A DNA stretch of 64,000 nucleotides from Neodiprion pinetum (GCF_021155775.2 NC_060234.1:34159026-34223025), one strand, 5' to 3'. Counted from the stretch's first letter, positions 38,892 through 51,229 are shown. Program-made: numbers and translations. Notes: a model not told the origin generated them from the sequence alone.

Positions 38892-39143
38892 TTACTTGTT
38901 TACAGTTTCAAAAAATTCCAAAGTTTTTATTACTCCGAGGTTTGGTATCACGTTCGCACGTCCATCAGCATGTCCACCACGAATACTCCCAACTACCAGA
39001 CTTCTGTTCACGCACTGTCTGACACCAAAGACGACTGAAGACTGACTGACTGACTGACTGACTGACCAACTCTGTTCGGCTAGTGTAAGTGAAAGAAAGA
39101 GCGCCGCTGCTGTGAATAGCTCGCAACTCACTCTTTGCCTCAT
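38892..39143 (-). CDS. Possible start exon with signal peptide, or promoter/5' UTR; unidentified
   Basis: An ATG at 39143 opens a frame whose first residues form a plausible signal peptide (MRQRVSCELFTAAALFLSL, then TLA). It continues through a Ser-Val-Gln run that is simply the translated ACTG microsatellite. Phase-0 donor-like sites follow (GGA|GTAATA, ACT|GTAAAC). About 90 bp upstream on the same strand is a TATA-like box (39254-39244). Alternatively the TCAGT-rich repeat is a cluster of initiator motifs and all of this is 5' UTR. No family recognised. Confidence 0.2.
   Translation of the reverse strand: MRQRVSCELFTAAALFLSLTLAEQSWSVSQSVSQSSVVFGVRQCVNRSLVVGSIRGGHADGRANVIPNLGVIKTLEFFETVNK
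39041..39066. repeat. ACTG tetranucleotide microsatellite
   Basis: About 6.5 uninterrupted copies of ACTG. Read on the minus strand it is a run of overlapping TCAGT, the core of the arthropod initiator element. Confidence 0.85.
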
Positions 39144-39243
39144 TATCAGAGAATTTGAGCCCTCAGCGTGTGGCGATAATGACTTGGTATGATTAATTTG
39201 TTTCGTTACACGGTGGTTCGTGCGTAAAACGATTGTCAGAGAG

Positions 39244-39254
39244 TATAATTTATA
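39244..39254 (-). promoter_or_regulatory. Candidate TATA box, minus strand
   Basis: TATAAATTATA read on the minus strand, about 100 bp upstream of the ATG at 39143. It supports, weakly, a minus-strand transcription start near 39215. AT-rich DNA makes chance matches common. Confidence 0.25.
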
Positions 39255-40257
39255 GAGATGCAAAAAAGTAGTCTTTTGTTCACGAATAAATATTACCAGC
39301 TGACAAATATGCAGTCAACGTTTAGTATTCACTCACTAATGTTCAGTTATTCCCGTTTTTCAAACACTTCGCAACTTCGAACCTTTTTGCAACATCAATC
39401 TGACCGTTTTGATAAAAATTTGTTCCTCATGTTTAAGTTGGTCTGAATATGAGTGACCGGGACTTACTGGTTGAAATATTTCAACCTGAATTATAAGTAA
39501 ATTAGAAAAGTTTTTATTCTTGTTTCGAGATAAAACGACTGGTAGTTAAACCATTGAAGGTAATAAGTGTGGAGAACTTTCTGCAGCGTGTAATGGTTCG
39601 CAATAAGTAGCAAGAAATGCGTAGCTTCCAGCTAATTATAAGAAAAAAAAATGTATTTACGTAACGCGATAATTAGAGTTAAAAAGCTAGTACATAGTCC
39701 GATTTGAAGGGGATCGAGCCTGGCTCAAGCGGCTAGCCATTATAGCTCTTTACCCTTTAGAATGCAACTTTCTCTCGAGGCGGCATTACATCTGCAGCAA
39801 TCTGTACAACCAGGTTTTACCAACGGTTCAAATCAATTCCTTAAATACCACAAGCGTGAAGAAACCAAAGAATCGGTTGACCTTGATTTTTCTCAAGTTT
39901 TCTCCAATCGCAGAATAGTATAATGATGGGTAATTATGGTGAGAGCTGATCGATTGAGCACTCACGAGTTGGAACTGTGGCCAAGAAGAACGGCGTTGAA
40001 TAAAATCCCGTTAATCTAGCTTATGATCGTTTTTGGTTGTTTATAGGTATATCGAGAAACGAAATTCACATAGGATATATATACACATGTGTATAAATAT
40101 ATATTTTTATGGAAAATATGTGTTTGTACAAAGTTGTAGAAATAGTTACACCAGACTCCAATATCATGTGATGTGTAAGTGCGACAAGGAAGATACAGGC
40201 GAAGGTGCTTCGATCACTTGCTCAGCGACGCATATCAAAAATTAGCTTCTTAAAAGT
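39255..40257. other. Intergenic
   Basis: AT-rich. Contains a 16-bp perfect palindrome, TATACACATGTGTATA, near 40080-40096 inside an alternating purine-pyrimidine stretch. Short frames only. Confidence 0.45.
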
Positions 40258-40263
40258 TTTATT
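40258..40263 (-). terminator. Candidate polyadenylation signal of the CRAL-TRIO gene
   Basis: AATAAA on the minus strand about 90 bp after the stop at 40353, a normal spacing for a compact 3' UTR. Confidence 0.5.
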
Positions 40264-40352
40264 TGCAAAAAAAAAAAAAAAGAACAGAGAAGTGGCGAGG
40301 ATTCGTGAAATGGATAGATTAGTGGGAGTTAAAAGAGAAGTTAGGAGAGACA

Positions 40353-42608
40353 CTAGTCGATGACGAGTTGGCGGAATGAGCCGTCCAACCCGAAGAGGTC
40401 ATCCTGTGTTTTTGGTTTACCGGGGCGAAGAGCCTCGTTTGTCTTGATGGCTTCCTGGGCAGCGAACCATGGTCCATAATCTTCCAGCTTCTTGATCCAA
40501 GCATCTGAAAAAACCAATAACAGTAATAAGAAATTGGGGCCAATTAACGGTTTGCTGCGGTTTTAAGTAATTGAGAAAAAAGTTGGCATTGAGAAAGTTT
40601 CGTTACAATAGCGTTTCAACTTTGGGCCATCTAAAGTACCATTGATAGCTTATCAATTGCTAACGAAAAAGCTTCCGTAATATTCAAAGCGGTATTCGTT
40701 GAACTTTGACCACGAGTCTGGTGACCCGATCGATTTCTGTCGGGCTTTTGACTCCCATTTTTTGGTTATAAATCGAGCTTCTGGCAAGAAAATTTACGCT
40801 TTAGAGATGAATTCGAAATACCGTGGATGGCCTGAATGGGTCCTGCGTCGCCTCCGTACTCTGAGGGTAGAATTTCTTTGGGCACGTGTTCGTAGAGGGT
40901 TTCAAAAGTGCTGTGAACGAATATCCTGTTCCGGATTTTCTCCTTTAGGAATGGTTTGACAAAATTTATTATCGTGTCTACCAATGGACTAACGTTAACC
41001 ACGTGAACTTCCTTCAGCTTTACAGGATAAGCTTCCTGCACGCATATAAGGAATTTTTTCACAATTGTAGGTGTGAATTTTGCAAAGTGCGTAGGCGTCG
41101 CGACGGAAGCGTCCAAAATGTAGACGTCACCGGCAACCCCGTAGAGTTCTTCCGCGAGACGAACGTCGCCGATCATGAGTACCATTTTCATCGCCTCGGC
41201 TACGTTGGGCGTTGGGATGTCCTTGTCGATTCCTCTCATCAGGATAACGCGACGGCCATTTTTGGTCAATCCTGGTAGCGGGGGAATTTGACTGTGAAAA
41301 AATAACATATCTTTATTCAGCTAAACTTTACTTGAGGAGTACGGTTTAAGACATTTGCAAATAAAACTAATTGCTGCGCAAACCAGACTCAATGTCTAAT
41401 GGCCTGTTACCCAAACTCGTTTGGGATTTCCAAGATTTGATAGTGCTTCCTGAACAAGGAAGGGGGGGGGGAGCTTAGCTATTCGTGCCAAGTTGATGCC
41501 TAAGAGCGACTCTTGGAGCTGCAGATTACTGTTCAAATAACTGCAAATATCTTTAATCAAGTTCTCTGACCTTTGATGAATTTAGTAGACTATTCTATAC
41601 TCAATATGTTATACATTTGAAAATTGATATACGTGATTAACTGTAGGGTGTTGATAGTAACTTTCCATGTGACCATGGTGTACAAATGACTTTCAGCGAT
41701 CTAAGCCAGTTGACATTGACCTTCAAGGGTTCTCAGGTGATACCTGTACGGTATTTTCTCCGGATTTTAACATACCAATGGCGACTTCAGTCAGTTTTTA
41801 ATGACATTGGGGATTGTAAGTGTCTTTAAATAAGTTACAGTAGTCGAAAGTACGATTGTTAAGTGGTAGCCTCCGGTTATCAACTCAATATATCTAACCT
41901 CAAGTTACTTTAGAGCGAAAGTGTTATGTCTGGAGATTAGCACCCATAAATTACATTCGCATAGAAATGATGCGTGCGCTGGCCTTACGCGACTTTTGGG
42001 TCTGGCTTGTTGTTATGTAAGCTTTCATATTCATCATAGACATTGGCTAATCAAGGATTAGAAATTAGTCATCATACCGCATGACGGTACGTGAATTATA
42101 GCTTACACAACACTCGTGATCTCCCTCATTTCCGCCCTGGTGATATCTCTTTGGGAAAAAAACTCAGGTACAATTGAACGCATGGTGAAGTACATGTCCA
42201 GCTTTCTTTTACACTTCTCAAGTGAGAATTTGCAGCCACGCAAAAATGTCATTAGCCTCAAGTCATCTGTGTAAAATAAATCAATAAAATGTAATTACGC
42301 GTTCGTTATTTCCCTTCGGTCTTAGGAATAAGAATGTTAATAACAAATCTTCGCGAAAGATAGCTTCGGATTATAATTATCAGTGGCTGAATTGTTCAGA
42401 GACGAGATAATTGGCCCTTGATGAAAAATACTTATACGATTTCTGGCATAATAAGAAATAAATTGTTACCATCGAAAACAGGTAAGTGAGGCTGCTTAGC
42501 CAGCCACTCTTTAATCAGCTTTAAATCCCTTTGGCGCGTCGTCGGGTCTTCGTTCAATTCGACCCGGATCTGCTTCGACATCTCTTCTGTCGGCTGTATC
42601 AACAACAT
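40353..42608 (-). CDS. CRAL-TRIO domain protein, alpha-tocopherol transfer protein-like
   Basis: Soluble lipid-transfer protein of the CRAL-TRIO (SEC14-like) family. Insect members bind small hydrophobic ligands such as retinoids or tocopherol-like molecules; the ligand here is unknown. Four coding exons join in phases 1, 2 and 1: 42608-42470, 42266-42107, 41291-40822, 40504-40353, giving 306 residues, the usual family length. The N-terminal helical CRAL-TRIO_N part (LIKEWLAKQPHLPVFDD..LMTFLRGCKFSLEKCKRKLD) covers about residues 30-85. The lipid-binding domain (GRRVILMRGID, GDVYILDASVATPTHF, VHVVNVSPLVDTIINFVKP, then FVHSTFETLYEHVPKEILPSEYGG) covers about 105-250. The ATG follows an intron acceptor, so a 5' non-coding exon lies further right. 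The last exon is short and acidic at its end (FRQLVID). Complete and intact as far as I can see. Confidence 0.93.
41462..41471. repeat. Poly-G tract
   Basis: Ten consecutive G in the intron between coding exons 2 and 3 of the CRAL-TRIO gene. Runs of G or C this long also occur at 53579-53590 and 58335-58344; they are prone to length error in assemblies. Confidence 0.6.
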
Positions 42609-45600
42609 CTGAAACAAGATATTCTGATTCTTATTCATGCAACGTTTACGAGTGGTGCCATATAATTATTACAGTTTTATTCAGGTTTGAACGAGGGTCC
42701 AAGGTGAATAAGCTAGTAAGCAACAATGACATGTTCCTAAGAAGTAGGCAAAATAGACCAACTGATTACAAGATTTGACTGCATGTGCTGTCTGAAGATA
42801 AAATTTTTACGTTTCAACGATGGTCAATTTGAAAATAAAGAACAGTGGGAAGTAACGTATCTTCGCACAATATGTTGGACAAAATTTATCGAAACAGTTT
42901 TTCATATCCCGAGTCTCTATAATTGAATGGTCATGTGAGTAGGTATGTTAGGATTCGTGCAATTATATCCTTAGGTGTAATTTGAAATTCAAGCGCTGAG
43001 CACTCTCAAGTACTAACCGATAAGCGTAAGCATAAATGAGAATGGAATATTTTGTAACGATTCAGACGAATGAACGCACGGCGGTAACAGAGATCTGGAT
43101 ATTTGAATTGTCAAGTTACCGCGTCACGTGTATCCCAGGTTACCTTACCATCTTCCGACGAGACAATGCGATCACGCAACATTCAATATAGATTACGTGC
43201 CGAGTATTCAACACCGCAATCTACGCAGATGCGAGATAGCAATGGCAGACCGCGATATTTCGAAGAGAATGGCATAATGTTACAATTCACTCATGCTGGG
43301 CAATGAATTAATTCGACTGTGACCGTGCAGTTCTTCCGCATCGGTTGAAAGTGTGGCAAGACTACCAATATATGTCTTTTTGATCACGCGACTTCTCCGT
43401 TTTGCGCTTATATATGTGTTACGAAATTTTCCCCCTCTCTGTCTGTCAAAAAAATGCACCGTTCTTGCATAATTTACAGTTGTGCCAGGCGTACCGGTTT
43501 TTCAGTGTTTATATAGCTTATTGAGCAAAAAGTGTATTTCCCTGGGAAAAAACGTCCACACGTGGAGCACTGCGGTGTCATTGAGATGTGACAACGCAGT
43601 GGAATTGGTAATTTGATGCAATAATTGATAGTGACAATCGCATACCGCCATATGTTGCCTGTTCCCTGTTTTTCGTTAGCCTTTAGGCGTAGCCAAAATT
43701 CAGCTCTGGCTGTCTCGAATGAAAGCATGGATTCTTGGCCCTCCGTCAAGTGTGGTGAAAGCCCCGGGGGATATTGCATTACTGGCATTACTGCTACTCA
43801 GGTAACTCGATTTACGTTTCGCGAGGAGCCACAGGTGCCGCAGTTTGTTACGTCACGTTTCCACGCGAGGATAATACTCGCAGCACGATATCCACTCGCT
43901 CGCTAAGAAGTCTTGTCTTTCTACTTTTTTCACTTCTGATGAAATTTTATATGTGCTTAGGTACCATTAAAATTCATAAAATGTTGCGACGATTCTTGAA
44001 CAGATAATACGATGCCTGTGTTGTGTACTCAACATTTACGTAACACTCAGGCACATAACATTAATGCCCGACGGTAGGAATTGTCTGACTACGAAAAGTA
44101 TATCTATGTCACTGTTGCTTTTTATTAGATACCTCGGCTAGCAGGTTTACTCAACACGTAGGCAAAATTAGCCTTGGTAGTTGTTTTCGACGCAATTTGA
44201 TATCTTTTTGACCCTGCTAAAATCGTGCGATCACTCCACCGCCATCAACAAGTCACTAAATTCCACGATTACCAAGGAACCAACCGGTTTTGTTGCGCCT
44301 ACGTGCGAATTGAGAAGTGAATGCTTAACATTTTATTCATCATACCGTAGTTTTGATACTCAGAGAAAATTCTTGCAGTCAACGGCACGATCTTTATCAG
44401 CATGAAATTCAGCTATTCTGTATTATAGATGGTGATGAATCAACAAGAAACCTTGTACCTGATGATTTATCAATTCATAACTCGACAATTCAGGTTTTTT
44501 TTTTCTCTGCAAGAGAACATTATTATCCTTTCTATTCGTAGTGAGAGCCCGATACAGTCTGACGCGATACAGCCAGAGTGAAAGCTATTCTAACGTAACA
44601 CGTAACGAAGATGTAAGAAATATCGTACTTTTTGGAGTCGAGAAATAAACGTAAGATTATTTTTGCGTTCAATCGTTTTCTTGAGCCATTCACTTTCTCG
44701 ATTTGGAATTTTTTTCTTACAAATATACCTACAACGTACATAACACAATGCGGTGAAACCACATAAAATTCATTTAATAAGAAACGAATGTTGAACGTCG
44801 TTCAGCTTCGTCGTTACGACTTTCACTCTGCTGCATTGCGCTAAAAGCAGAGCCAAGAGACTCATCGTTGAAATCCACATTGCAATAATATTTTGCCAAG
44901 ATTTTTAAATGCTCTTGTACCTGTTTACGTTGTCTACGTCACGGAAGACGCTAAACGCGACTGAACTATCATGGTGAATTATTGATGACAGAAAAAAAGG
45001 GAAACTTTCAATAGGCACTGCAATGAAATTTCAACTCGGGACTCAACGTAACCAAGAGAAAAGGTATACAGTTAAGGACGTGAGATTTGGCAACCAAGAG
45101 AAATGAACTTCTGTTACATTCAGATTTTTATCTTCATCCCACACGGCTTATTAAGCGGAGTTCAGAGAGTTATATTAAACGTTATAAATTTAACTAAATT
45201 ACGCCAACTATTAACCGAACGGTGTACATCCAGCATGGAAAAGACGTTTGTTCGGCCTCATGAAGGTGAACTGAATAAGCGGGTGTATTATGAAATACGT
45301 ATTTACGGGTTCTCAAGTTAACATTTACGTTCAAGTATGCACGAAAGAAAGTTTTGATAAAGATGTTGAATTTGTTCCAATATCTCAACTCGGAACTGGA
45401 TTCACTCACGCACCATACCACCGCAAAAGAGACAAGGTTTTTCAACTGACACTCACGTCGAATCGAAACAGCGGTTTTTCTTACCTTGAATGCGACGACT
45501 GCCCTTTCCGACCGTATAGTGAGAGAACAGTCAGTGAACTAGACACAACTCAGCTCGCTGAAACGAGTTTTGTTACCGACAAATGAACGGACCGTTGAAA

Positions 45601-47382
45601 TCGCGTGGAGAAACGCGGGAAGATGATGGTGCGGTCTGTGCAATGTCCAGAGAGTGGGACTCTGGTATCTGGGACCGGTTCTCCTTATATCAGACTAAAC
45701 CCCACCACTGGTAATGTATCCCTTACTCCCGGGAACTCCATGCCTCGTATCATCGTTTCTGTTTGCGGCTGCCGTGGAGTTGAAAAAAGCGAACGATTAT
45801 GCAATTTTCCGCTAAGAAGAAACTAGTAATTTTTTTTAAGTACGGAACGGAACAAAAATTCTCATTCGCACTTGGCTCCCTGCTTCTTGTTGAAGATGTG
45901 GAGATGTTCTGATTCGCGATAATGCATTGGAATTTTTTGCAATATTGTAACCCCAGTAATTACCATGCATTCTTTGATGTTCTTAGAATGATGATGCGTT
46001 CGTTCAGGTAATAAGCAAAAGTAGTTGATAAAAAGTCGGGTGTCGAGCCAAGAACTAAACACTCAGCGTAGGCGGTAAAACGATCTAGAATGAGAACAAA
46101 AACAGAACAAATAACAAACCAATTCACAATTTATACATATACCTAAGAATTTAAGAGTGGGACAATCTAATTGGATTTACCGTTCATTCTTGTTCAAGTA
46201 AATTCGTCGTGCACTGTCTTTGATACGCACCATACGAGTATTTGTCAGACTGAGGTCTACCAAAAGTATCATACATCTGCAGCGTCAGTTGAAACATAAA
46301 ATCGGATTCGTATAAAGATATGGTACAGAATCTAGGATACATCTAGAAAAATGTCGAACCTTGTCTTTAGCTTCATCAAAAGCTGTTATCAATGAAGAGT
46401 CGTGTTCGAGCATGCAGTTTGTCTTTATGCCGCTACCGTTTTTCCAATACAAGTGATATACCTACTATAATTACTCAAATATTCACGACGTATTGCAACA
46501 AGGAGAATTGCAACAAATGCCTAGCTTTACAATTCCAATATATCTTACCGGTGTAAATGATACCAGAAGAGATTTTTTTAAGCATAAGCAAACGTACGTA
46601 GCAAGTATGCCACGTTGCCGAAGTTCATAGCTTTCCCTGATACAATTGAATGAAGAAAAAAAGCCGCTGACCAATATTCAACGAACCGTTTCTTTCTTTC
46701 CTTTTTTCCTACTGTCTTTCATTTCTCTTGTGATCCCCTCAACTTCACTGTCCTACCAGCGGAAAAGCCTACGACAATTTAGATTTTGCACGTCTATCGT
46801 TCATTTGGGTTAAAATTAACTTTACTAAGTATCTTTGACAAATTTTGATTTAGGTATTAGTACGAATCCCGTTGACAGGTATAATTGATTGAAAAGGTAA
46901 TACTGCGGGATGTGAACAAAATGTTGTCCTGCGAGTAGTTGAATGCACAATGTCCGGCGATAGCTAGTTTCAAGTGCACTCAGGTGACAAGGCAATTCAT
47001 TCGACTCCAGTCAAGGTGGACAACTCATGGATAGAATAATGTATCGAATAAAAATTAACATCGTTATCGCATGATAGTTCTGAAGTCGGACGCGGTTTGA
47101 GTCTTCGTTGTTCATTTTATTTATTTATTTTTTTTTTGTTTAATTTCCTGCACAAAATGGAATCCGGGGAAAATGACGTCATACTCACGATTCGCAGCAC
47201 CTTCACGCTTTCTGATTTCCTCGCTAATTAAAAACTACGTATACGTGTATATGATATAATTTACCAACGGTGTGCTTCTCCTTAATTTTAAAAGATAATT
47301 CTCCGTAAATTTACCACAAATAGACGATGGAGTGATAATAAATTCAAGAATAAAAATAACGAGAAATTGTAACGCAAACGTT
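42609..47382. other. 4.8 kb between CRAL-TRIO and the phosphatase-like gene, one weak exon candidate
   Basis: Should hold the CRAL-TRIO 5' exon and promoter, not located. On the plus strand 43680-43801 has a good acceptor (CCCTGTTTTTCGTTAG) and donor (CAG|GTAACT) around a 40-codon frame with two Cys (WPSVKCGESPGGYCITG). The frame also reads on past the donor, so it is only a suggestion. Other frames near 45100-45830 are unrecognised. A poly-T tract lies near 47120. Confidence 0.35.
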
Positions 47383-47388
47383 TTTATT
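47383..47388 (-). terminator. Candidate polyadenylation signal of the phosphatase-like gene
   Basis: AATAAA on the minus strand, about 390 bp past the stop at 47782. No nearer canonical hexamer was noticed, so a 3' UTR of about 0.4 kb is inferred. Confidence 0.3.
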
Positions 47389-47781
47389 TGACGATTTTCA
47401 ACGATACACACAAAATCAAAGACGGGAAAACAAGTTGTCAAAAGAACATGGTCTGCAGGGCTATTCCGAAACGAAAAATAAACATGATCCACGATTTCGA
47501 GGAATCGTTCAAGGTTTCGTTGACAAAAGTCACCGAAAAATTTGTGAACACAGTCGATGTAGAACTTGATCGAGATCGCCGTAAGCCCGTCTCAACTTTT
47601 ATACCCGAGCGATCCGAAGGCAGGCTGCGACTGTAGTCGGCTCCACGAGTGGTGATCAATGGTAGCGAAATGACGACAGGAATTTCAAGTTCATATTCAA
47701 AACCAGTCAGCCAAGTACGAAGGAGGGTTTAGGGATCTTCGAGGCGGGTAGAGGACAGGCGAGGCTTAAAATGGATCAATT

Positions 47782-49907
47782 CTAAAACTTGACGGCGAGC
47801 GTCGCCACGATGGAAGTCGCGAGGCTTAGCATCATTGTCACGGCATCGGCCGAAATATCCGTAGCGCCCGCCTGTAAGGATAAAAAGATATGCACGGTAA
47901 GTCGAAATGACTGTAGGGATTAAATGTGACCCGTTATCCCGGACCAGTCATGGAGATAAGCGTCTCTTATTCGATTCATCGATATTCTTTGTCCCAACTT
48001 GTGACTTCGGCGTGATAGAAGCAGACGTACCGCGGCTTCGTCCTGCCGTCCGACTCTTCGAAGGCTAGGAGCGTCGCCCTCCTCGGCGGTTGGCATCAGA
48101 GCGGGAACTCGTGGTAGAGCAGGCAAGGTCTGGTCATGGCGGCGAACTCTGCATCCGGCACCTCGGCAACCTCCGGTTACAGCGCTCTTGATGGCACCGG
48201 GAAGATCCCATACCGAACGGGCCTCGAGAAGCGATTTTGCACCCGGTCCGCTGGCGTAGAATGGAACAGGCTTCTTGTCGGCGGAGCAGATTCCTGCTAC
48301 GACCAGCAATGTGTCCTTCGGCGAGGTCTGAAACCATTGGAATGCCAATGTGTAGAAGAGTTATTCATAGTCGAAGATTCAGTGGCCGGCAGTATTACCT
48401 CGCGAGTGAGCAGCTCGACGGTTGAAGAGAGATCGTTTCCGGGAGCAGCGGCGACCAGCATGTAACCCTTTTCGTTTGAAGCAGACTTCAGTTCCTTGAT
48501 CGTGTCACTGACTAGATCTACCAGGTTCGACTGCAGAGGAGATGGTCGACGCGGAGGGAACTCGTCTTCTTGGGCGCCAAGGTTTCCGCCGAGTGAGTCA
48601 AGGAGGCTCCTGAAGAAGGCCACGCGAATCCTGGAGAACATGTCGAAGACGTCCCACATTCCATCGGTGTTCGCAGCTCCTGAAATTAGCGAGATGCGAG
48701 TTACTGGCTCGTATCATCCTTTGCCTTCTGTCCTCTGGGGTGAAAGCTGTGGGCTTACCCTCGGGCTTGGACGAAGCTGATGTCGGAAGTGCTCCAGGCT
48801 GCCTGTCCAAATCGATGAGACGCCATACATCGTGGAACTCGGGTCTTGAATGACGGGCTTCTCGTTTCACGTTGTTCTCATCGGCCTCGTTCATTTCCTT
48901 GGCAATGCCTGCGGGACCGTCATAGCCGATGGCTGCGGGGATGGAAAAGTTTGTCGTTGAGACTGCTCCGGTTGTCATCACCTTGGCATGCCGAGCCCAT
49001 GAAAGCAGAGCACCAACGTTGGCTCGCAGGAAGTGTTCGCACTCGCAGTCCTTGTCTTTCCTAAGCAGTGCCATCGGATCGTCTTGACCGTTGTACTTCA
49101 AGGGTGTGTTGTTGTTGCGGCAGCTCTGTAAAGCAGGTGATTTGCCATTTTCCTTATAAAAGTGACCGGCAGCGTTACGGATAAAAAAGAACTGAAGAGA
49201 AATGATTAATTTTGAATTTTTGATCAGACATCCATAAGCCGAGCGGACGATTCGTAACATTACCTGCAGCAGTCCTTGAACGGGGAAATCATGCTTGCTC
49301 CTGAAAGTGTTCCACAGTTCCTCTTTGTCCTGGCTGGTTTCGTCTATCAGTAGGAACACAACGTTGCGCGGAAAATCTGCATCCTTTCCGGCGTTTTCCT
49401 CGAAAAGGCCGTTCAGAGCGTCCTTCGGTTCCTTCAGAGATTCGGTACCGCGGCTGGCGCTGTCCGATGAAATTATTACAACCTCAGACCGCTTCTCCCT
49501 GGACGAATCCTCAGCGGTCGACTCGTCAACGTGTTTTGCCGACTTCTTCGCGTCCGAAGCCTGCAGGATCTTGTTCATCCCGGTTACTTGCATCTTGCCA
49601 TTCAACATCTGGTCCACTGATGTCCTTTGCTCGGTGTCCAAGCTCGGCGCCGTATCCCATGCTGCTGCAGCTGAAGAAAGCGGAGAAAACAATGTCGCTG
49701 ACATTTCACCCAGAAACAGCTTTTTTTATTGAAGCCTCTACGGCCGGTTGAATTCTTTTCCAATCTCTGTTTTGATCAATTTATTTTACTTGTTTATGTC
49801 TTATGTTTTGAAAAATTATTCATACCTGATCGGTCTACGACGAAGGCGTAACCAGAGTTGGTAGCAATCGCCACCATCAATCCAACCACGAGCAATGATT
49901 TGAACAT
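47782..49907 (-). CDS. Alkaline phosphatase-like protein, probably GPI-anchored and catalytically degenerate
   Basis: Six exons in frame give 507 residues, the usual alkaline phosphatase length: 49907-49826, 49670-49264, 49125-48759, 48679-48399, 48327-48031, 47871-47782. Signal peptide at 1-21 (MFKSLLVVGLMVAIATNSGYA). The C-terminal exon is a small-residue segment plus hydrophobic tail (TMMLSLATSIVATLAVKF), as in GPI-attachment signals. Family resemblance: RNVVFLLID near residue 137 sits where ALPs have NVI-FLGDGMG; ALLSWARHAKVMTTGAVSTT matches the ILTWA..AGK-TG-VTTT region; DTLLVVAG..PVPFYASGPGA matches the DTLILVTADHSH..VPVYA-GP region. The GDGMG glycines, the catalytic Ser motif (DSA) and the metal-binding TADHSH are not present, so it is likely a pseudo-enzyme. 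Assignment rests on remembered motifs. Confidence 0.7.
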
Positions 49908-50700
49908 TGTAAAGCTGGAGAGAGAGAGAATAAATGCGCGTTACTTCGAGATACGTGTCGCCAAATCTTTTCAACCGATGAAAAATTTGTTAAGACAACA
50001 GAGTCGTGTTTCAAATAGCAACTAACCGCTATTCTTTTGTTGAAAAAAAAAAAACAATTGCGCACTCCACCACGCTTTATCGGTTTAATATTACGTACAG
50101 AGTGTCTATTAATGGGTAAATTGTATGCCGCGAATATGATTTTTTTTTCAATGCAACGACACCTATGACGCTCTGTATTTCTCAGATAACTCGTAACTGA
50201 GAATTAAATTTTGCTCGTAGGTACAGTGTTTCGATTTTTTTTTTAATTTTTAAACAAATTTTTATTCAAATTATTTGGTCGAATTAAAAATTAAAATAAT
50301 AATAAAATTTATCTGGATGGAAAATTTACGGACAATGGATCACACAAAATTATTTGTAAACAATTATGACTAGTGGGAAGAGTATGCCCGTACATAATTT
50401 GGAGTGGAATTTCACGTAATCACCTTTCAGCGTGGAATAACAAACGTCCACTGAATTATACGGATAGTTATTTGCATTGAAGAATAACAGGTTAATAATA
50501 AGTTAGCCATTTCGTTATATATGTGGGAATATTTGTTTGCTGGTGAGTAATGTAATGGATGTGGAGTATTTACCGAACTTCTACAGACTTCTGCAGCTGT
50601 TTTATCTAAGTTTCTTTCCAAACTTTCTTTCCGTCCTCTTCTCGTAGACCAGAAAATTCAATCGCACGCTAAATCAATTTGCACGTCCGTATAATGGCAC
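49908..50700. other. Intergenic, upstream of the phosphatase-like gene
   Basis: AT-rich with A and T homopolymers (near 50045 and 50235). A GA-rich run borders the start codon at 49917-49930. No promoter element was convincing. Confidence 0.45.
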
Positions 50701-51229
50701 CTACGAAACGCTACTAAACAATCGCCCAAAATCAAACACCTCGAGTTTCCTGGACGACGAACAAATGCAACAATATACAAGTCGATGTTTGTCTCCCAAC
50801 GTTTTCATTGCCTTCTCAGAGTCATGATCAAACCCCGGATCAACCCTGCATAATTCAAGAGGCTTAGAGCCACCTCTGAGTTGGAATCTCTCGAAACGGT
50901 TCGATATTCGAGTCAACCTGTCATCGGGATCATTCAAAATCGACATTTTCGACTCTGCGATTCGCCACATCAGGTTTCCTGGAATATCGAAAATACGTTT
51001 TTACGTATCTAACGTTAAACAGTTTCTATTAGTTATGTAATTTCCACGTGGCCAAGACTATAGTGTGCCGCTTATATCAAGTGATAGATCGATTACAAAG
51101 AAATTCCAAGGTGCTGGTTACCTCCACATAAGTGGCACATGACGACACCGGCACAAGCACCATTCTCAGTACCCAAAACAACACCGTTGACGTAGTCCTT
51201 AATACGTATGATAGCGTAAGATTTGATGC
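50701..51229 (-). CDS. Two linked exons of an unidentified protein, 5' end missing
   Basis: Exons 51229-51122 and 50978-50701 (stop) join in phase 1 with good splice sites (TTATTTACAG, GGAG|GTAACC, CGATATTCCAG). They give about 128 residues starting GIKSYAIIRIKDYVNG and passing through a Cys cluster that spans the junction (GACAGVVMCHLC|GGNLMW). The C-terminus contains CCICSSS and ends FGRLFSSVS. A possible 23-nt upstream microexon, 51324-51302, would add PSTYNDL in frame, but it is weak. No start codon or signal peptide was found and I recognise no family. The matched phases make it more than a chance frame. It may be the 3' part of a gene or a remnant of one. Confidence 0.4.

Noticed and set aside
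43680..43801. Plus-strand exon with two Cys as part of a Ly6-type gene
   Set aside because: Splice sites are good but no partner exon was found and the frame reads past the donor, so it is kept only as a note.
47920..48348. Reading through the donor at 48031 to give a longer phosphatase-like C-terminus
   Set aside because: Splicing at GCG|GTACGT into 47871 keeps phase and adds a credible GPI-type tail; the read-through tail is unlike any ALP end.
48136..49751. Several long plus-strand frames between 48.1 and 49.8 kb
   Set aside because: They are antisense shadows of the phosphatase-like exons, which have consistent splice phases and family motifs.
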